Shown in pieces: positions 10,561 through 21,880 of a stretch of DNA of 64,000 bases. A model generated the notes under the pieces. The model was not told where the DNA came from. It worked only from the letters and a program-made list of their open reading frames with translations, and did not search any database. The stretch spans positions 52,464,453-52,528,452 of the forward strand of contig ML677326.1 of assembly GCA_007922305.1 (NCBI GenBank), given 5' to 3'. Numbering within the stretch: position 1 is the first letter of the stretch; each line of letters opens with the position of its first letter. Both the position numbers and the translations under genes were made by a program. This DNA comes from Dermatemys mawii. Taxonomy: Eukaryota; Chordata; Testudines; Dermatemydidae.

Positions 10561-11540
10561 CAGGCTCAGCCTAGCAGCAGGATACAGGAGCAGAGGGACT
10601 TAGTGTGGAGGCATCCAGGTCAGGGTAAGAGAGTTCTCTATGTGGCACTCTGGGTGTGGGTGGCTCAGTGGGAGATCTGGGTGCACAGAAGCTCATTAGG
10701 GGGATTCCAGGTACAGTGGCAATGGGACTCTGCAGGAGATCCTGTTGAAGGTGTGTGGAGCTCAACAGGAGGGGTCTAGGACAGTGCAGGGAAGGTGGGG
10801 TTCATTTGGGTGGGGGTCCAGGTGGTTGGGACTCAGGGGGGAGAGGGGTCTCATCAGGGTGCTACAGATGCAGAGGAGGTGGGGCTTGTCAGGGTGAGGG
10901 TTTGATGGGCCTGCTTAACAGGGGAGCCCCAGCATCTGCCAAGGGGATGCTGCATGCTGGGCTCCAGCTTCCTCCCTGCCCCTTCTTCCCCCATCTCTTT
11001 CCTATCCTATGCCTCTTCCCCACTTCTCTATCTCATCCACAAGCTTGGGGGGCAAGGGGAAACTGATGGTGTGGCTGGGAGCTGGCAGAGTGGGCTGAGG
11101 TCAGGTCGGTCCACTTCTTGCCCTCCCCCATGAGTGCGGCGATGGGCCCAACCCCTTCCGCAGTCTCCTGGGACACAGCTCAGGGGAAGGGGTGGAGTGA
11201 TGATGGGGCTGGGGCAGAGCATGGGTGGGAAGGGGCTGGGGTGGGGACAGCTTTCCTTGCCCACTCAGCCAGCCAGGGGATCGGGCTGGCTGGGGCTCCT
11301 TCTGGCACCATGGTAAACCCAGTACTGATTTTCATGGGGCAGGGTATTCGAGTGCTAGGGGAGGTGAGGGCTCTAGTTGGGGGTGTGGACTATGGGATGG
11401 AGCTGGGGATGTGGGGTTTGGAGTGTAGGAGGATGCTCTGGGCTGGGGCTGATGGGTTCAGTTGGTGGGAGAGGGATCAGACCTGGGGCAGGAGGGGGTG
11501 GGCATAGGAGGGGGTCATGGGTGCAGGCTATGGGCAGCGA
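10561..11540. repeat. G-rich degenerate low-complexity tract
   Basis: A long plus-strand G-rich run with loosely repeated 'ggtgtgggg', 'gtcagggtg' and 'ggctggggc' units. Several overlapping open frames on both strands are by-products of the composition. I see no gene. Confidence 0.5.
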
Positions 11541-11875
11541 TTACCTCAAGCAGTTCCTGGAATCCTACATGGAGGTGTGGTCAGGAGGCTCTGCTCGCTG
11601 CCCCATCCACAGGCATCACCCCCGCAGCTCCCATTGGCCACAGTTCCCATCCAATGCGAGCTGCAGAGCCGGTGCTTGGGGAAGGACTGCGTACAGAGCC
11701 CCTGGTTACCCCTATGTATAGGAGCTGGAGGGGCAACATGCTGCTACTTTTGGGAGCCAGGACAGGCAGAGAGCCTGCTTTAGCCCTGCTGCACCACCAA
11801 CCGGACTTTTAACTGGAGTGGCCAAGGTCCCATTTTGACTGGGCATTCCAGTCAAAAATCAGACACCTGGCAACC
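11541..11875. repeat. Dispersed DNA-transposon-like repeat fragment
   Basis: It contains 'cccgcagctcccattggcc', 'caggcagagagcctgc', and a right end 'tgactgggcattccagtc' then 'cacctggcaaccctaa'. I recall this sequence as an abundant turtle repeat terminus. The family name and the left boundary are not certain. Confidence 0.45.
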
Positions 11876-13261
11876 CTAATCTTTGTGCAGTGATCGAAGG
11901 TGGCTTCCTACCCTTGATCTGTGCACAGGGACCAAATGGGATCCTATCCCTCCATCCCTATCACCCATGAAGGGGCCTAATGAGCTTCAACCCCAAACCT
12001 GAGCCTAACCCAGTCTGTACACCCTCAGCTGCAGCTGGAATCTAGGCCAGTAGCCAAATGTCATAAATGGTCCTTGGAACAAACCAAAATGCAAGATCTG
12101 AATTTCCCATCACCAGAACTTTATGTCAGCCGGCATCCAGCTTATGGGTCTTGGCCCCCATCAGTATGAGAAAAGGTGGAAACTTTTAGTGGGATATGGT
12201 GAGGAAGGCACATCCACTCAGGCGTTTTGCTGATCTGTCACAATGAAAGGTTCCAGAAAAAAGGACTGGAGCTACTGACCTAACACATCATTTCTTTTGC
12301 GCCCCCCTCTAATCTGTGGCCCTCTCGTGAATTCTTTCCTGTTTTCATTGTAATGGTGTATCCTAGATAATAATTCCCAGATATTATCACACGAATCCCT
12401 AAATGGTGACATAAGCACTGTTATTGCACATGTTTATTCACGCAATCTCAGGGCCCTCTGAAAAGGAAACGAGAGACCTGCATTGAACGTCGAATTTCAT
12501 AGCCAAATCAAAAGTGTTGACAAGCAAACTGTAAAAGTGTGTTTAAAAAAAAATCCCTAGCAATCTCAGGAGCATCCCACATATGTTTTAATAATCACTA
12601 TGGGAAAATATATTTTAGAAATTATTTACATGATTTGGACTGTATGTGACCTGGCAAGTGAACTGGGAACAGAACCAAAGAATTCTGACTTCTAATCCCC
12701 CGTGCTAAACATGAGGCAACACTGCTTATGCATTTGTACATACATTAGGAGATGTTGACCCTCTCCCCCACATATACCTATAATTTTCTAAGGATGTGTG
12801 AATAAATTCCTAAATACCGTACTTACCAAAAGAAGCAGGTCAGAAAAGATAGGATATGAATAACTTTGCTTATGCTGTTTTCTTTTACTTTGAAGTTTTG
12901 TAGCCATTGTAGGCAGCATTATATCATAGTACAAAGCCCAACTAAAGACAGAAAATATTCCCTATAAATAAATCATATGACATGTTGCCCAGAAAATTTT
13001 AAAGTGTATGATGTGGTGTACATAGCTATGTATGTAAATAGCTGGTTGTTTAATGAACATGCTAATTCAGACACTATTGAGATTAATTACTAATTGAAAA
13101 AAAAACAAAGCTTGACAAATTGACAATTGTTGGCCAAAGAATTAAATTCACTATCCAGAGGAAGCAACCACCAATGTTCGGGGCAATGTGTGAACCTCAG
13201 CCCTCTCTCTCTCTGCTTTCCCTGCACCCTACTTTGGGGTTCCAGCCAAGATTTACAAAAA
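11876..13261. other. Intergenic, mostly featureless
   Basis: AT-rich single-copy-looking DNA. A minus-strand MIR-like piece may lie at 12662-12725. I see no other gene or repeat boundary. Confidence 0.5.
12662..12725 (-). repeat. Possible MIR-like SINE head
   Basis: 'aactgggaacagaacc', 'gaattctgacttctaa' and 'tcccccgtgctaaac' resemble the reverse complement of a MIR tRNA-like head. It is short and diverged. Confidence 0.35.
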
Positions 13262-13310
13262 AATGGTGCCTGAAGTTAGGCTCCTAAATTCAGATTTAAG
13301 CATCTTAAAA
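13262..13310. repeat. Short fragment of the 'gtgcctaagttaggctcctaa' palindromic repeat
   Basis: 'gtgcctgaagttaggctcct' followed by 'aaattcagatttaagcatct' resembles the copies near 8.5 and 44.2 kb. Confidence 0.35.
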
Positions 13311-14852
13311 AGTACTGAGCCGAGCAGCTCCCATTTACTTAGTAATCAACATGTAATCCCTCCCCTGAAAAAAATAGTTTATAATTGGACATTTTATAAA
13401 TGTCAATAACTATCCTGTTATGACATGTTACAACAGATCAGGTTTTAATTGTCACATCCAATTATAAGGGAAATAGGTGTACCATGGCTTCAATAAAAAT
13501 CATTTAATATGGATATCTTTACTTTCATACTCTTCTCACATACACTAACTAATTTTATTTTATCAAGGTGATCTGTAGTGACCCTCCCTTCACATACACT
13601 TTAATTCCCTTTCTGGTTGAACTCCAGATGTATCCAAACCATTATTAGTGAGCAGTATATTATTTGGTGATACTTTATAAACATTCTGGAGTTTGTTCTC
13701 ATTAAGAAAAACATTTAAGGATACAAATACCTTAAAGGAAAGGGATGTAATAAAAAGCACTGCAACAGACACTGGGTTGACACTTTTATACTTTAAAACA
13801 AAGGCCAAATATTGAACTTTGTAAATCTCTGTGTTTTTGTTCCACGGTGAAAAGTACAAGTACATCAATGACAGCAGTTTTATAAACAACAGCAGCTGAG
13901 TGAAAATGCTGGTCATACAGTTTTCTAATTACGTTGGAGGTGTAGTGAAGATCAAAATGGAAAACTGTTCATGTTTTACAGGGTGATAAGTAGAATCATC
14001 CTAGTTGCTGTGAAAACTGCAATACTTTTGAATGCTAGGAAATTCAAAATTGTGGTCCTCAGGTTTTAACCATGTACTTGCCATTTACTTGGGCTACAGA
14101 GGGGGAGTATTTTTTTTGGTTTTTTTGCAGTTTGTTAGTATTATCAGAACACAGCTGAACAACGCACAAATAAAACATATCTGACGACTTTTTCTGTGGT
14201 CCATTGTTAAAATGTAGAATATTGTTGTGAGCAGAGATAGGGCATTGTATTTTAGCTCTGCAAAATCCAGTGGAAAAAAGAAACTGCCCTTCCCAAGGGT
14301 CAGTCTAGTTGCAGAATTTAAAGAACAAGTTTAATTGTTTGGCCATTTCACATGATGCTGTCCTTCCTTTCTACTGTTACACCAGCAGGACCACATCATT
14401 CACAGGTACTGTGATAATAGATGTGGAAACTGGTGGCAAACGTAAATATTTACTATTTCAGTAAACGTTTAGGACCTACTTTTTTCAATCTACAAGTGAG
14501 GAATTCCACAAATGTGCATACAATTCCACACAATTATCGTAACTGTGTGTGAAAATTGGGGAACTGTGCAATACTCATTTATGTATCTAACCGGAAATTA
14601 CCTAATTTGTGTAGGCATTTGTAATAATTGCATGCAGAAATTAGGCATGCACTGTACAAACATTTTTGTACACACAATTGCATGCCTGTGATTTTTGAAA
14701 ACAAACCTTGAGTATGTTATCCCATTTATGAGCTCACTGAGAAAAAAACCCACAATAGAATGACATTTTTTCTTTTTTAAAATCATGTTTCCCAGGCTTA
14801 TATATGAAATGTATGTATCCCTTTTTGTTGTCTGTTTCTCAAGATTTGTATA
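13311..14852. other. Intergenic, nothing recognised
   Basis: AT-rich sequence. A 108-codon minus-strand open frame at 13590-13916 has no recognisable motif or codon signal and I do not call it. Confidence 0.5.
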
Positions 14853-14943
14853 TGAGGCCTGATTCTCCACTCTATCGTACAAGTTTTATGTTGTTGTAGC
14901 ACAGGCATAAAACTCGTGTAACATAGTGGAGAATAAAGCCAGC
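14853..14943. repeat. Palindromic MITE-like element
   Basis: About 35 bases from 'ggcctgattctccact' to 'gttttatg' pair with the reverse complement 'cataaaactcgtgtaacata' through 'gtggagaataaagcc', around a 16-base spacer. The 'cctgattctccact' end is a common amniote palindromic repeat end. Confidence 0.6.
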
Positions 14944-16239
14944 TAATTCCTCTAACCTTGAAATCATTTCCTCTGCCTTACTTTGATTCTCTTTAGTTCA
15001 TCAGTGTCCTGAGAACAAAACAATTAAAAATCCATAAAAAGTACAATTTATCAAAAACTTAAAAAGTAGTGAGAAGCAAAAGGAGATGTGTTGAAACAGA
15101 CAAATCTAAATTATTATCATTTAAAAATAATTTATAATCTCTTCTATTTTTCTGAAAACAACACACACAGAACTAACTTTTCCAAACCTAATAGTCATAA
15201 AGGTAATTTTAACAGTGAGATCCTTCATATGGCCATAATCTTTTTTTCTTCTGGGATGGTAAAAGTATACCGTGGGAGCAGGCATTCATGTGGGTGAAAA
15301 AAATGTTGGATAAGAATGCATAAGCAAGGCTGACATGATCCATTACATGGTTGCCAAGGGAGCTTATTAGAGGGGTGAAACACACACAACATTTCATAAC
15401 ATGTAATCCTAATGAAATCCTTTCTAAACCTTGTAAAAACATTCCCAGATCCTTCTAATTGAAGTCTGTTAATACAATTAATCCAAAGTTGTAGTGTTAA
15501 AACAGTTTACCCTGTTCATGGAGCCATGAACCTTCCTGGCTCGGCTGAAGGTTATGTACAGTCCACAGAGATGTAAAGTTAAATCACTCTTTGGTTGTTA
15601 GCCCATAATATAAATGACAGCATGTATGGTATGAACCCCTGTTTGTGGAAAGCCATTTTAATTCTATTGCACGAACGATATTATTCTGATTTACTCTCTT
15701 GTTGAAGGCTAATACAATAGTTATTGTAAAGTAAATTTTTTGAAAAGTGGAGATAGGAGGTTCCTAGTAATCTCAATGGCTGAAATAGAGAGTTTCACTC
15801 TGTTGTGATTTTCAAGTTGAGTGTGGGCTAGTTTGTATTTTTTAAAATGTTGCAATCAAGATAAAATATAACTGTAACAGATATGATATCATCACCTGAT
15901 ATTCAATATGACTTTACACTGATAGTAATAAAATTCCTTTGCATCAATGGATTATAAACAACAGTGATAATTTAAAGTCATTGGAGTTACCACAATTTGC
16001 AGCTGCTGAAGTTCTGGCCCCAGATTAACATAATTTTAGGATTCTAATTGATATATTAAAGACAAGAACTTTCTCATTTAATTTTAAAATTCATGGTTTA
16101 TATGTCCACCTTGATCAAGGGCCCACAGGGCAACCCATACAATATAAATATGCATTCAGTTACGTAATATAAAGTTACTCCTATTTTGAGGTTCTCATAA
16201 CCACCTCCTTGAGCTATGGGCTCATGATTAACAATATAA
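14944..16239. other. Intergenic, old repeat traces
   Basis: AT-rich. At about 15870-16025 there are weak traces of the palindromic 'ggagttacc...ttctggcccc' repeat type. No gene seen. Confidence 0.45.
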
Positions 16240-16455
16240 CACTTAAGATGCAGTGCAGGACTAATCCCAGCTGACAGTGATTCCCTGTGTGGCCTTGATC
16301 AAGTCACTTATTGTTCTTTAGGTAAAATCTTTTCCCTATTGAAGTCCCCTGTGTAACATGGGGATAATATTTATTTACCTTCCTTAAAGAGTATTAATTA
16401 GTTTTATGTTTGTAGAGTGCTTTGAAGAATTAAAGCAGTATATGTAAGGGTTTTA
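16240..16455 (+). repeat. MIR-type SINE
   Basis: 'ccctgtgtggccttgatcaa' then 'gtcacttattgttctttagg', 'tgtgtaacatggggataata' and 'tttgtagagtgctttgaaga' follow the MIR core and tail in order. Confidence 0.6.
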
Positions 16456-16472
16456 TATTATTAATAAATAGC

Positions 16473-16545
16473 TAAGGTGAAATCCTGGTTCCACTGAAGT
16501 CTATGGGAGTTTTATCATTGAATTCAACGAAGCCAGGGTTTTAAG
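16473..16545. repeat. Small palindromic repeat
   Basis: 'aaggtgaaatcctggttcca' and 'aattcaacgaagccagggtt' form an imperfect inverted repeat around 'ctatgggagttttatcattg'. It is of a type frequent in turtles and birds. Confidence 0.5.
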
Positions 16546-16724
16546 GAAACCAACACTTGGTCCTGCTATAGTTGATAGGATCCCTCATTGGCGCAGTGCT
16601 TAGCACAATATTCAAGAGATGAAGATGTTGGTTTAGCAGCAGCCCACACCGTATTCTAAGCCCTTCAGAAGGCTCTGTGGAGGCATCAGGACATAAAGCT
16701 TATTACAAAGCTAGATTACGTTAA

Positions 16725-17060
16725 AACAGCTCTATTGTATGGCAGTGAAATGTGGACACTGACGAAGGCAAAAGAGCACTGGATTGACCTTTTCATTTCT
16801 TGTCATCTTCATCAGCTGCTTCATATTAGGTGCTAGGATAATATCAGCAGTGAGGATATTTGTAGCTGAACCCACCAGCAATCTCCATTAGCAGTGGTTT
16901 GGTTTCGGTGGCTTTCTTGGTTTGAATATATTATTAGGACAGAAGACTAATTATTAAAGAGCATTTACCAAGGAATGTCACCATATAATAGGTAAGCGAT
17001 CACAGAGCTTTGGTGACACAATAAGATTGCCTATGATAGACATACAGATAAAAATCAAAC
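16725..17060 (+). pseudogene. LINE reverse-transcriptase C-terminal remnant
   Basis: The plus-strand translation LLYGSEMWTLTKAKEHW, followed by HLHQLLHIRC and DNISSEDIC across a stop codon, resembles the stretch just after the reverse-transcriptase domain in a non-LTR retrotransposon ORF2 (of the form LLYG.E.W......LE.FH.RCLR.IL.I.W.D...N). Further remnants follow to about 17060 with several stops and shifts. It is dead. I cannot place it in a named LINE clade from this fragment. Confidence 0.55.
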
Positions 17061-17114
17061 TGGATGGTGCTTGAACTGCAAGGAAGCTATGTCTCTTTGA
17101 CATTTGCTATGTTG

Positions 17115-17172
17115 GTGATAGCACAACGGGGTCCTGGTCCCTGGCTGGTATTCATGGAAATAATAAACAATA
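17115..17172 (+). repeat. Fragment of dispersed 'tagcacaatggggtcctggtcc' repeat
   Basis: 'gatagcacaacggggtcctg' and 'gtccctggctggtattcatg' match the 3' part of the repeat found at 37858 and 56782. Family name unknown to me. Confidence 0.5.
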
Positions 17173-17802
17173 ACTCCTATCATAATGACCTGTTTTTGGA
17201 GCCAGTGGTTCAAGATTCTAGTCACAACTGTACAGGGCTATATTGTTTATTTAGCAATTGTACTGTTTTTCTTTTAAATTTTAGCACTGGATTAATTACA
17301 GAAAGGCACCTATTGCCTTTTAATTTAAATATATAGCAAACTGGTCAAACTGTTGCTGAATTATAGGTGACTAAAAATTACCCTGATTATGGAACCACTC
17401 AGTAAAGGCTCCATAGTTCATATTGCAGCTCCACTTTTATGTCAGACTCTGTCTTCATACCCCTGTTGGCTGCCCTGAAAAAATGTTTTTAGCTAAAATA
17501 TTTTCTGAATACATTTATTATAGTACAGAAGAATTTTTGTTTTTTTGAATCCTATGAGCAAATTTTATTCAAATTATTTGATGCTTAAAAATGAATTTTT
17601 TAAAAAAAATCTTACTAAATTTTTCCATCTTTTAAAAAAACTTGTTTGCAACATATCAAACTTTACATCTTAAATAACACCAAAATCCAATGTGTCTGCT
17701 AAAACACTTTGAAACAATTGTTTATAAAAAATGTGTATTGTCTTTTAGAGTGATATACACTATTTTAGGAAAAAATGCAGGAGAAGAAGAGATGCAGATG
17801 AG

Positions 17803-18455
17803 TAGGGCCCTACCAAATTCATAGTCCATTTTGGTCAATTTCATAGTCATAGGATTTTAAAAAATCCATAAATTCAATGATTTCAGCTATTTAAATTTGA
17901 AATTTCACAGTGTTGTAATTGTAGGGGTCCTGACCCAAAAAGGAGTTTGGGGTGGGGGTTTACAAGGTTATTGTAGGGTGGGTTGTGGTGCTGTTACCCT
18001 TACTTCTGTACTGTTGCTGGTGATGGCACAACCTTCAGAGCAGGGCAGCTGGAGAGTGGAGCTGCTGCTAGGAGCCCAGCTCTGAAGGCAGAGTCACTGC
18101 CAGCAGCAGCACAGAAATAAGGATGGCATGTTATACTATTGACACTCTTACTTCTGCACTATTGCCTGCAGAACTGGGCCCTCAGTCAGCAGCTGCCACT
18201 TTTTGGCTGACCAACTCTGAAGATAGCACTGCAGAAGTAAGGGTGACAATACCACGATCCCCCTAAAATAACCTTGTGACCCCCTTGCAACCCCTTTTTG
18301 GGTCAGGACTCCCAGTTTGAGAAATGCTGGTCTTGCCCGTGAAATCAGAATGTATAGGGTAAAAGCACACAAAAGACCAAATTTCAATGGGGGACACCAG
18401 ATTTCAGTCTGCGATGTGTTTTTCATGGCCGGACCGTGAATTTGGTAGGGCCCTA
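17803..18455. mobile_element. hAT-type non-autonomous transposon with 19-bp perfect TIRs
   Basis: The element starts and ends with TAGGGCCCTACCAAATTCA in inverted orientation, a perfect 19-bp match. The flanking octamers are CAGATGAG and TGGATGAG (6 of 8 identical), fitting a decayed 8-bp hAT duplication. Inside, 'ggggtcctgacccaaaaa' and its inverse near 18300 form a further inverted repeat. No transposase is present in 653 bp. Confidence 0.75.
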
Positions 18456-21309
18456 TGGATGAGTCAATTATGAGAACCAGGGACTTTTTAAAAAAAGTGT
18501 AATCTTAAACATTGTGGAAATTTTGCAGGGACAGAGCTGCCATACTTGCATGGAAAAATCTTCTTATTCATCAGTAGTGAGTACATGGTTAAAACCCCTA
18601 AATATTGACATGTCAGAATAGAATGTTAATTTATTACATTAAGTAAAGGGTTAATCATATTTATAGCTATAAGTCATGTCTCTACCTCAGCTTCTGTCTT
18701 TTCCTTATTAAATCAATAACCATCCTGACAATCCTTACCAATGCTTGTTTCACAAGTTTGTATGGTAACCTTAGCATAGAAAACTGGCATAGTAAATTAG
18801 CAGTGAATTATCTTTCAAACACTGAGAATCATGCTTATTTCTTAAAGGACTTCTCTGCTTGCAAACCTTCTTTGTCCCCAAGCTGAATTAGGATATCCGC
18901 ACTGATGTTCATTCAGTCTGTCACACATTGGTTATGTGTGAACCCCCAGAGATTGAGTGCTTTTCAGATATTAGATCTGAAACCTGGCTTGATTGTATCC
19001 TTGCCATTTTATATTTCATTAGAAAAACACTCAGAATATCTGTATCCATCTTGTTTGAAACTGATGATAATTGACAAGACTTGTTCATTCAGAAATAAAC
19101 ATAAAACATGCTTGTATATAAGGGCCTCATAAACCACCTTTCATAAATATGATCAAATCTTATGTCAACTTAATTTTATTTGAATCAGGATATTGGTACT
19201 TCCCTATTTAAACCACAGTAGAAGAGTCTCTCTATATCAGGATTGCAATTCTCAATATACCTCTTTCAGTAGCTAAATGATCTGGCACCAGGGCTTTCCA
19301 GGAGCTTTACTGGAATAGGTCAGTTGACCTGGTTAATCCCACTTTTATCTATACTACATAATGTGCTATTTCTCTAGTATAAACAAAATAAGTGTTCCTA
19401 TATTACCTGGGAAATTCTAAAAATAAACATTGTACAGTACTACCACTTGTTGCTGGAGGCATATGGATATTAATTTTCTTTCAACCCAGGGTTGTAATCC
19501 TGAGATCAAAAGAAAGTATTCCCCTCCCAACCTCCCAGTCTTTTCTGGTTGTTTCAGTTGCTTTTGTGGTAACTTTTGTCTTTTTAAAATCAAATTTTAC
19601 ACTTTTAATAAAGAGTACTCGTAAACTGTTTTTTCTGATTAGAAAGAGCAAGCATGAGAGTCAATCTGAGAGAATTTTCAGATAAGAATGACAAACACTG
19701 TTTCTAGACAAAATTTTAAGAGCTATATAAACATTCCTAATGCTTAATCTTTGACCGGATGGATCCAAGCATTTCAGGTCATTATAAATTGAATCATGGC
19801 ATATGTTATTCTAAAGGTAGTTTTCCTAGGATTAGAAAGCAGAGCTGGAGAAAAGGAAATATCTCCATGCATATAAATTCCCTGAAGAATGTCTTAAAAT
19901 GTTCATTTATAGGGACAAGGATCTTTTTAAATTGCATAGTCATATTAGACAAGATCATGTGTGCTTCCAAAATTATTCTTGGAAATGTGTTAGGACTCAA
20001 AGGATTGTTTCTTTTGTTCTAATATTATAAATGAAGTATTTAGAAATAAAATAATTCAAAATTTAGAACTAACACAGATAAGATTAATGAAAGTAGTGAC
20101 AAAGGCCCCATGTTTCCCTCCCAAATAAATTCCCAATCTTGCATTTAGATACTTGGATCCTGTAGTAGGCTATACCTCTCTCACACACTTTTGGGGAGAG
20201 GGTGGCCACTGCTTCAGTCTCAGAGGGCACAGATCTCCAGCTTTGATGGTCAGGGCATCTCTCCCCTTACACATGGCGCACAAAAAAAGCAGAATTCTAG
20301 TGGTTCAGAAGCTAAAGGGGGTGGGTGGGGGATGGAAGTACAAGCTCTTCTCCTTTCTGAGAGGGCCAAGGCCCTCCAGCCCTTTCCCTAATCTATAGTC
20401 TCATGTTTAGAGGCTAGGAAGCTCTGAGTTACAATCCTAATCCTTTAGCGTATCACCCAGAATTGAACAGGGATCCTCCCCGTTAAGGGCCTGGCCTCCT
20501 TCAGGCTTGACAGGCCTCACAGCTGCCTGGGGGTTGGTGCTCACTGTGCCCAGAGGAGCTCATTAACTTCTTTCTTACGGGGATGGGGATCTGACTCACC
20601 ACAGACCCATTAGCACAGATCCCTCCACCCGTTCACAGTGCCACAGTCTAACTCAGGGTCACAATGTAAATTCATTTGGAGAAGGAAAGATGACAGTGAT
20701 AAGCAACTGCCTTGGAGTGCAATCAACAGAATTATTGAAACTGAGGATCTACAGGATACATATGGACAAACCACACAGAATAGCTTGTGTGTTGCAGCCT
20801 GACTTTCTGCTGCATCCTGAGGCCCAATCCAGTGCCGCTGTATCCCTGATTTGTTGACATACAATAGCACCACCCAAATCAACTAAGAGTTATTCCCTGT
20901 GTTTGGAAAAGAGCGGATCACCTAAAATCAACAAAGGAATGATTTAATTCAGAGGATAAACTATTAAGCCATTTAAAAAACAAGTAGCTCCTCCAGGCTA
21001 TCTGCATGCTAAAAGAGACAGTATATAGAAAAATGAGTCTTTGCTAGCTGGAGAGATGTAGAAACAGGGACCAACTACTCTATGCAGTATACTTGCATAG
21101 TATTCAAACCATTTCAGGTAAATGATAGTGCTTTTCTGAGCTGGGTTCACTTATCTTGAATGTTCTGTATCAGAGTGTTAACAGCCTCTAGAGAAAATAC
21201 AAAGAGATGGGAGAAGCAGAACTTTGGATAAAGAATCTGCTGTTTCTACTTAGAATAGGAAGGTTGAGCATTCAGACTCACCAAAAAAAGCATGGGGGGA
21301 AAGCATATA
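18456..21309. other. Intergenic, nothing recognised
   Basis: AT-rich sequence with a few open frames of 60-97 codons that show no motifs. 20150-20600 is more GC-rich and may be repeat-derived, but I cannot name it. Confidence 0.45.
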
Positions 21310-21880
21310 TTTAAAGTAATAACACATACATCATGAGATCCAAAAAACTTTAATAATAGAACTTTACTGCTGTTCAACTGGAGAGTGTATTGCAAAATAC
21401 AAACATGGAGGTCCATCAAGGGTGGGGAGTGAAGCTTCCCTTGGAGGAGAGTAGCTCCCCATCCAGTCTTTTCTGCCCATGGCCTCATACACACTCCCCC
21501 GCCCCCCGCCATGCTCTACCCCAGGCCCAAGTCCCGGCTCCTCCCTGGTCCCTTGTACTCGCAACACATCCCTCCCTCAGCAAGGGCGGCGGGAACCTCT
21601 GGAGAGTGGGGTGAAGTGGATGAGAGCTGGAGAGAAGCAGCCAGGCAGCGGCCGCCAGAGGGGATCTTCAGGAAGGGAAGGAGCAGGGAGGAGAAAGGCA
21701 GAGCCACCACAGCCCAAGCGTCTACCTTGGTCTTTTATACCCACTGCGTATGAGGTCCATAACAATTTCTGGGGTAACATATATGCCTTCTTTTTGCTTC
21801 TCTGTTACCAGGATACTCTGGTTCTCTTGCTACAAGCCTTTATCAGCTGCCTGCATGTGTGCAGCACTCCATTTTAATTA
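21310..21880 (-). mobile_element. Candidate LTR with TATA box and poly(A) signal
   Basis: On the minus strand a strong TATA box (GGGTATAAAAGACC, about 21731-21744) is followed by a GC-rich, CpG-containing leader (21500-21720) and then an ATTAAAG poly(A)-like signal near 21348. A promoter and terminator within about 400 bp is LTR-like. I could not define the ends or a target duplication. The alternative is a retrogene-like promoter fragment. Confidence 0.4.

Noticed and set aside
11118..11812. Several frames of 60-129 codons in a G-rich tract
   Set aside because: Composition artefacts; the right part is a dispersed repeat.
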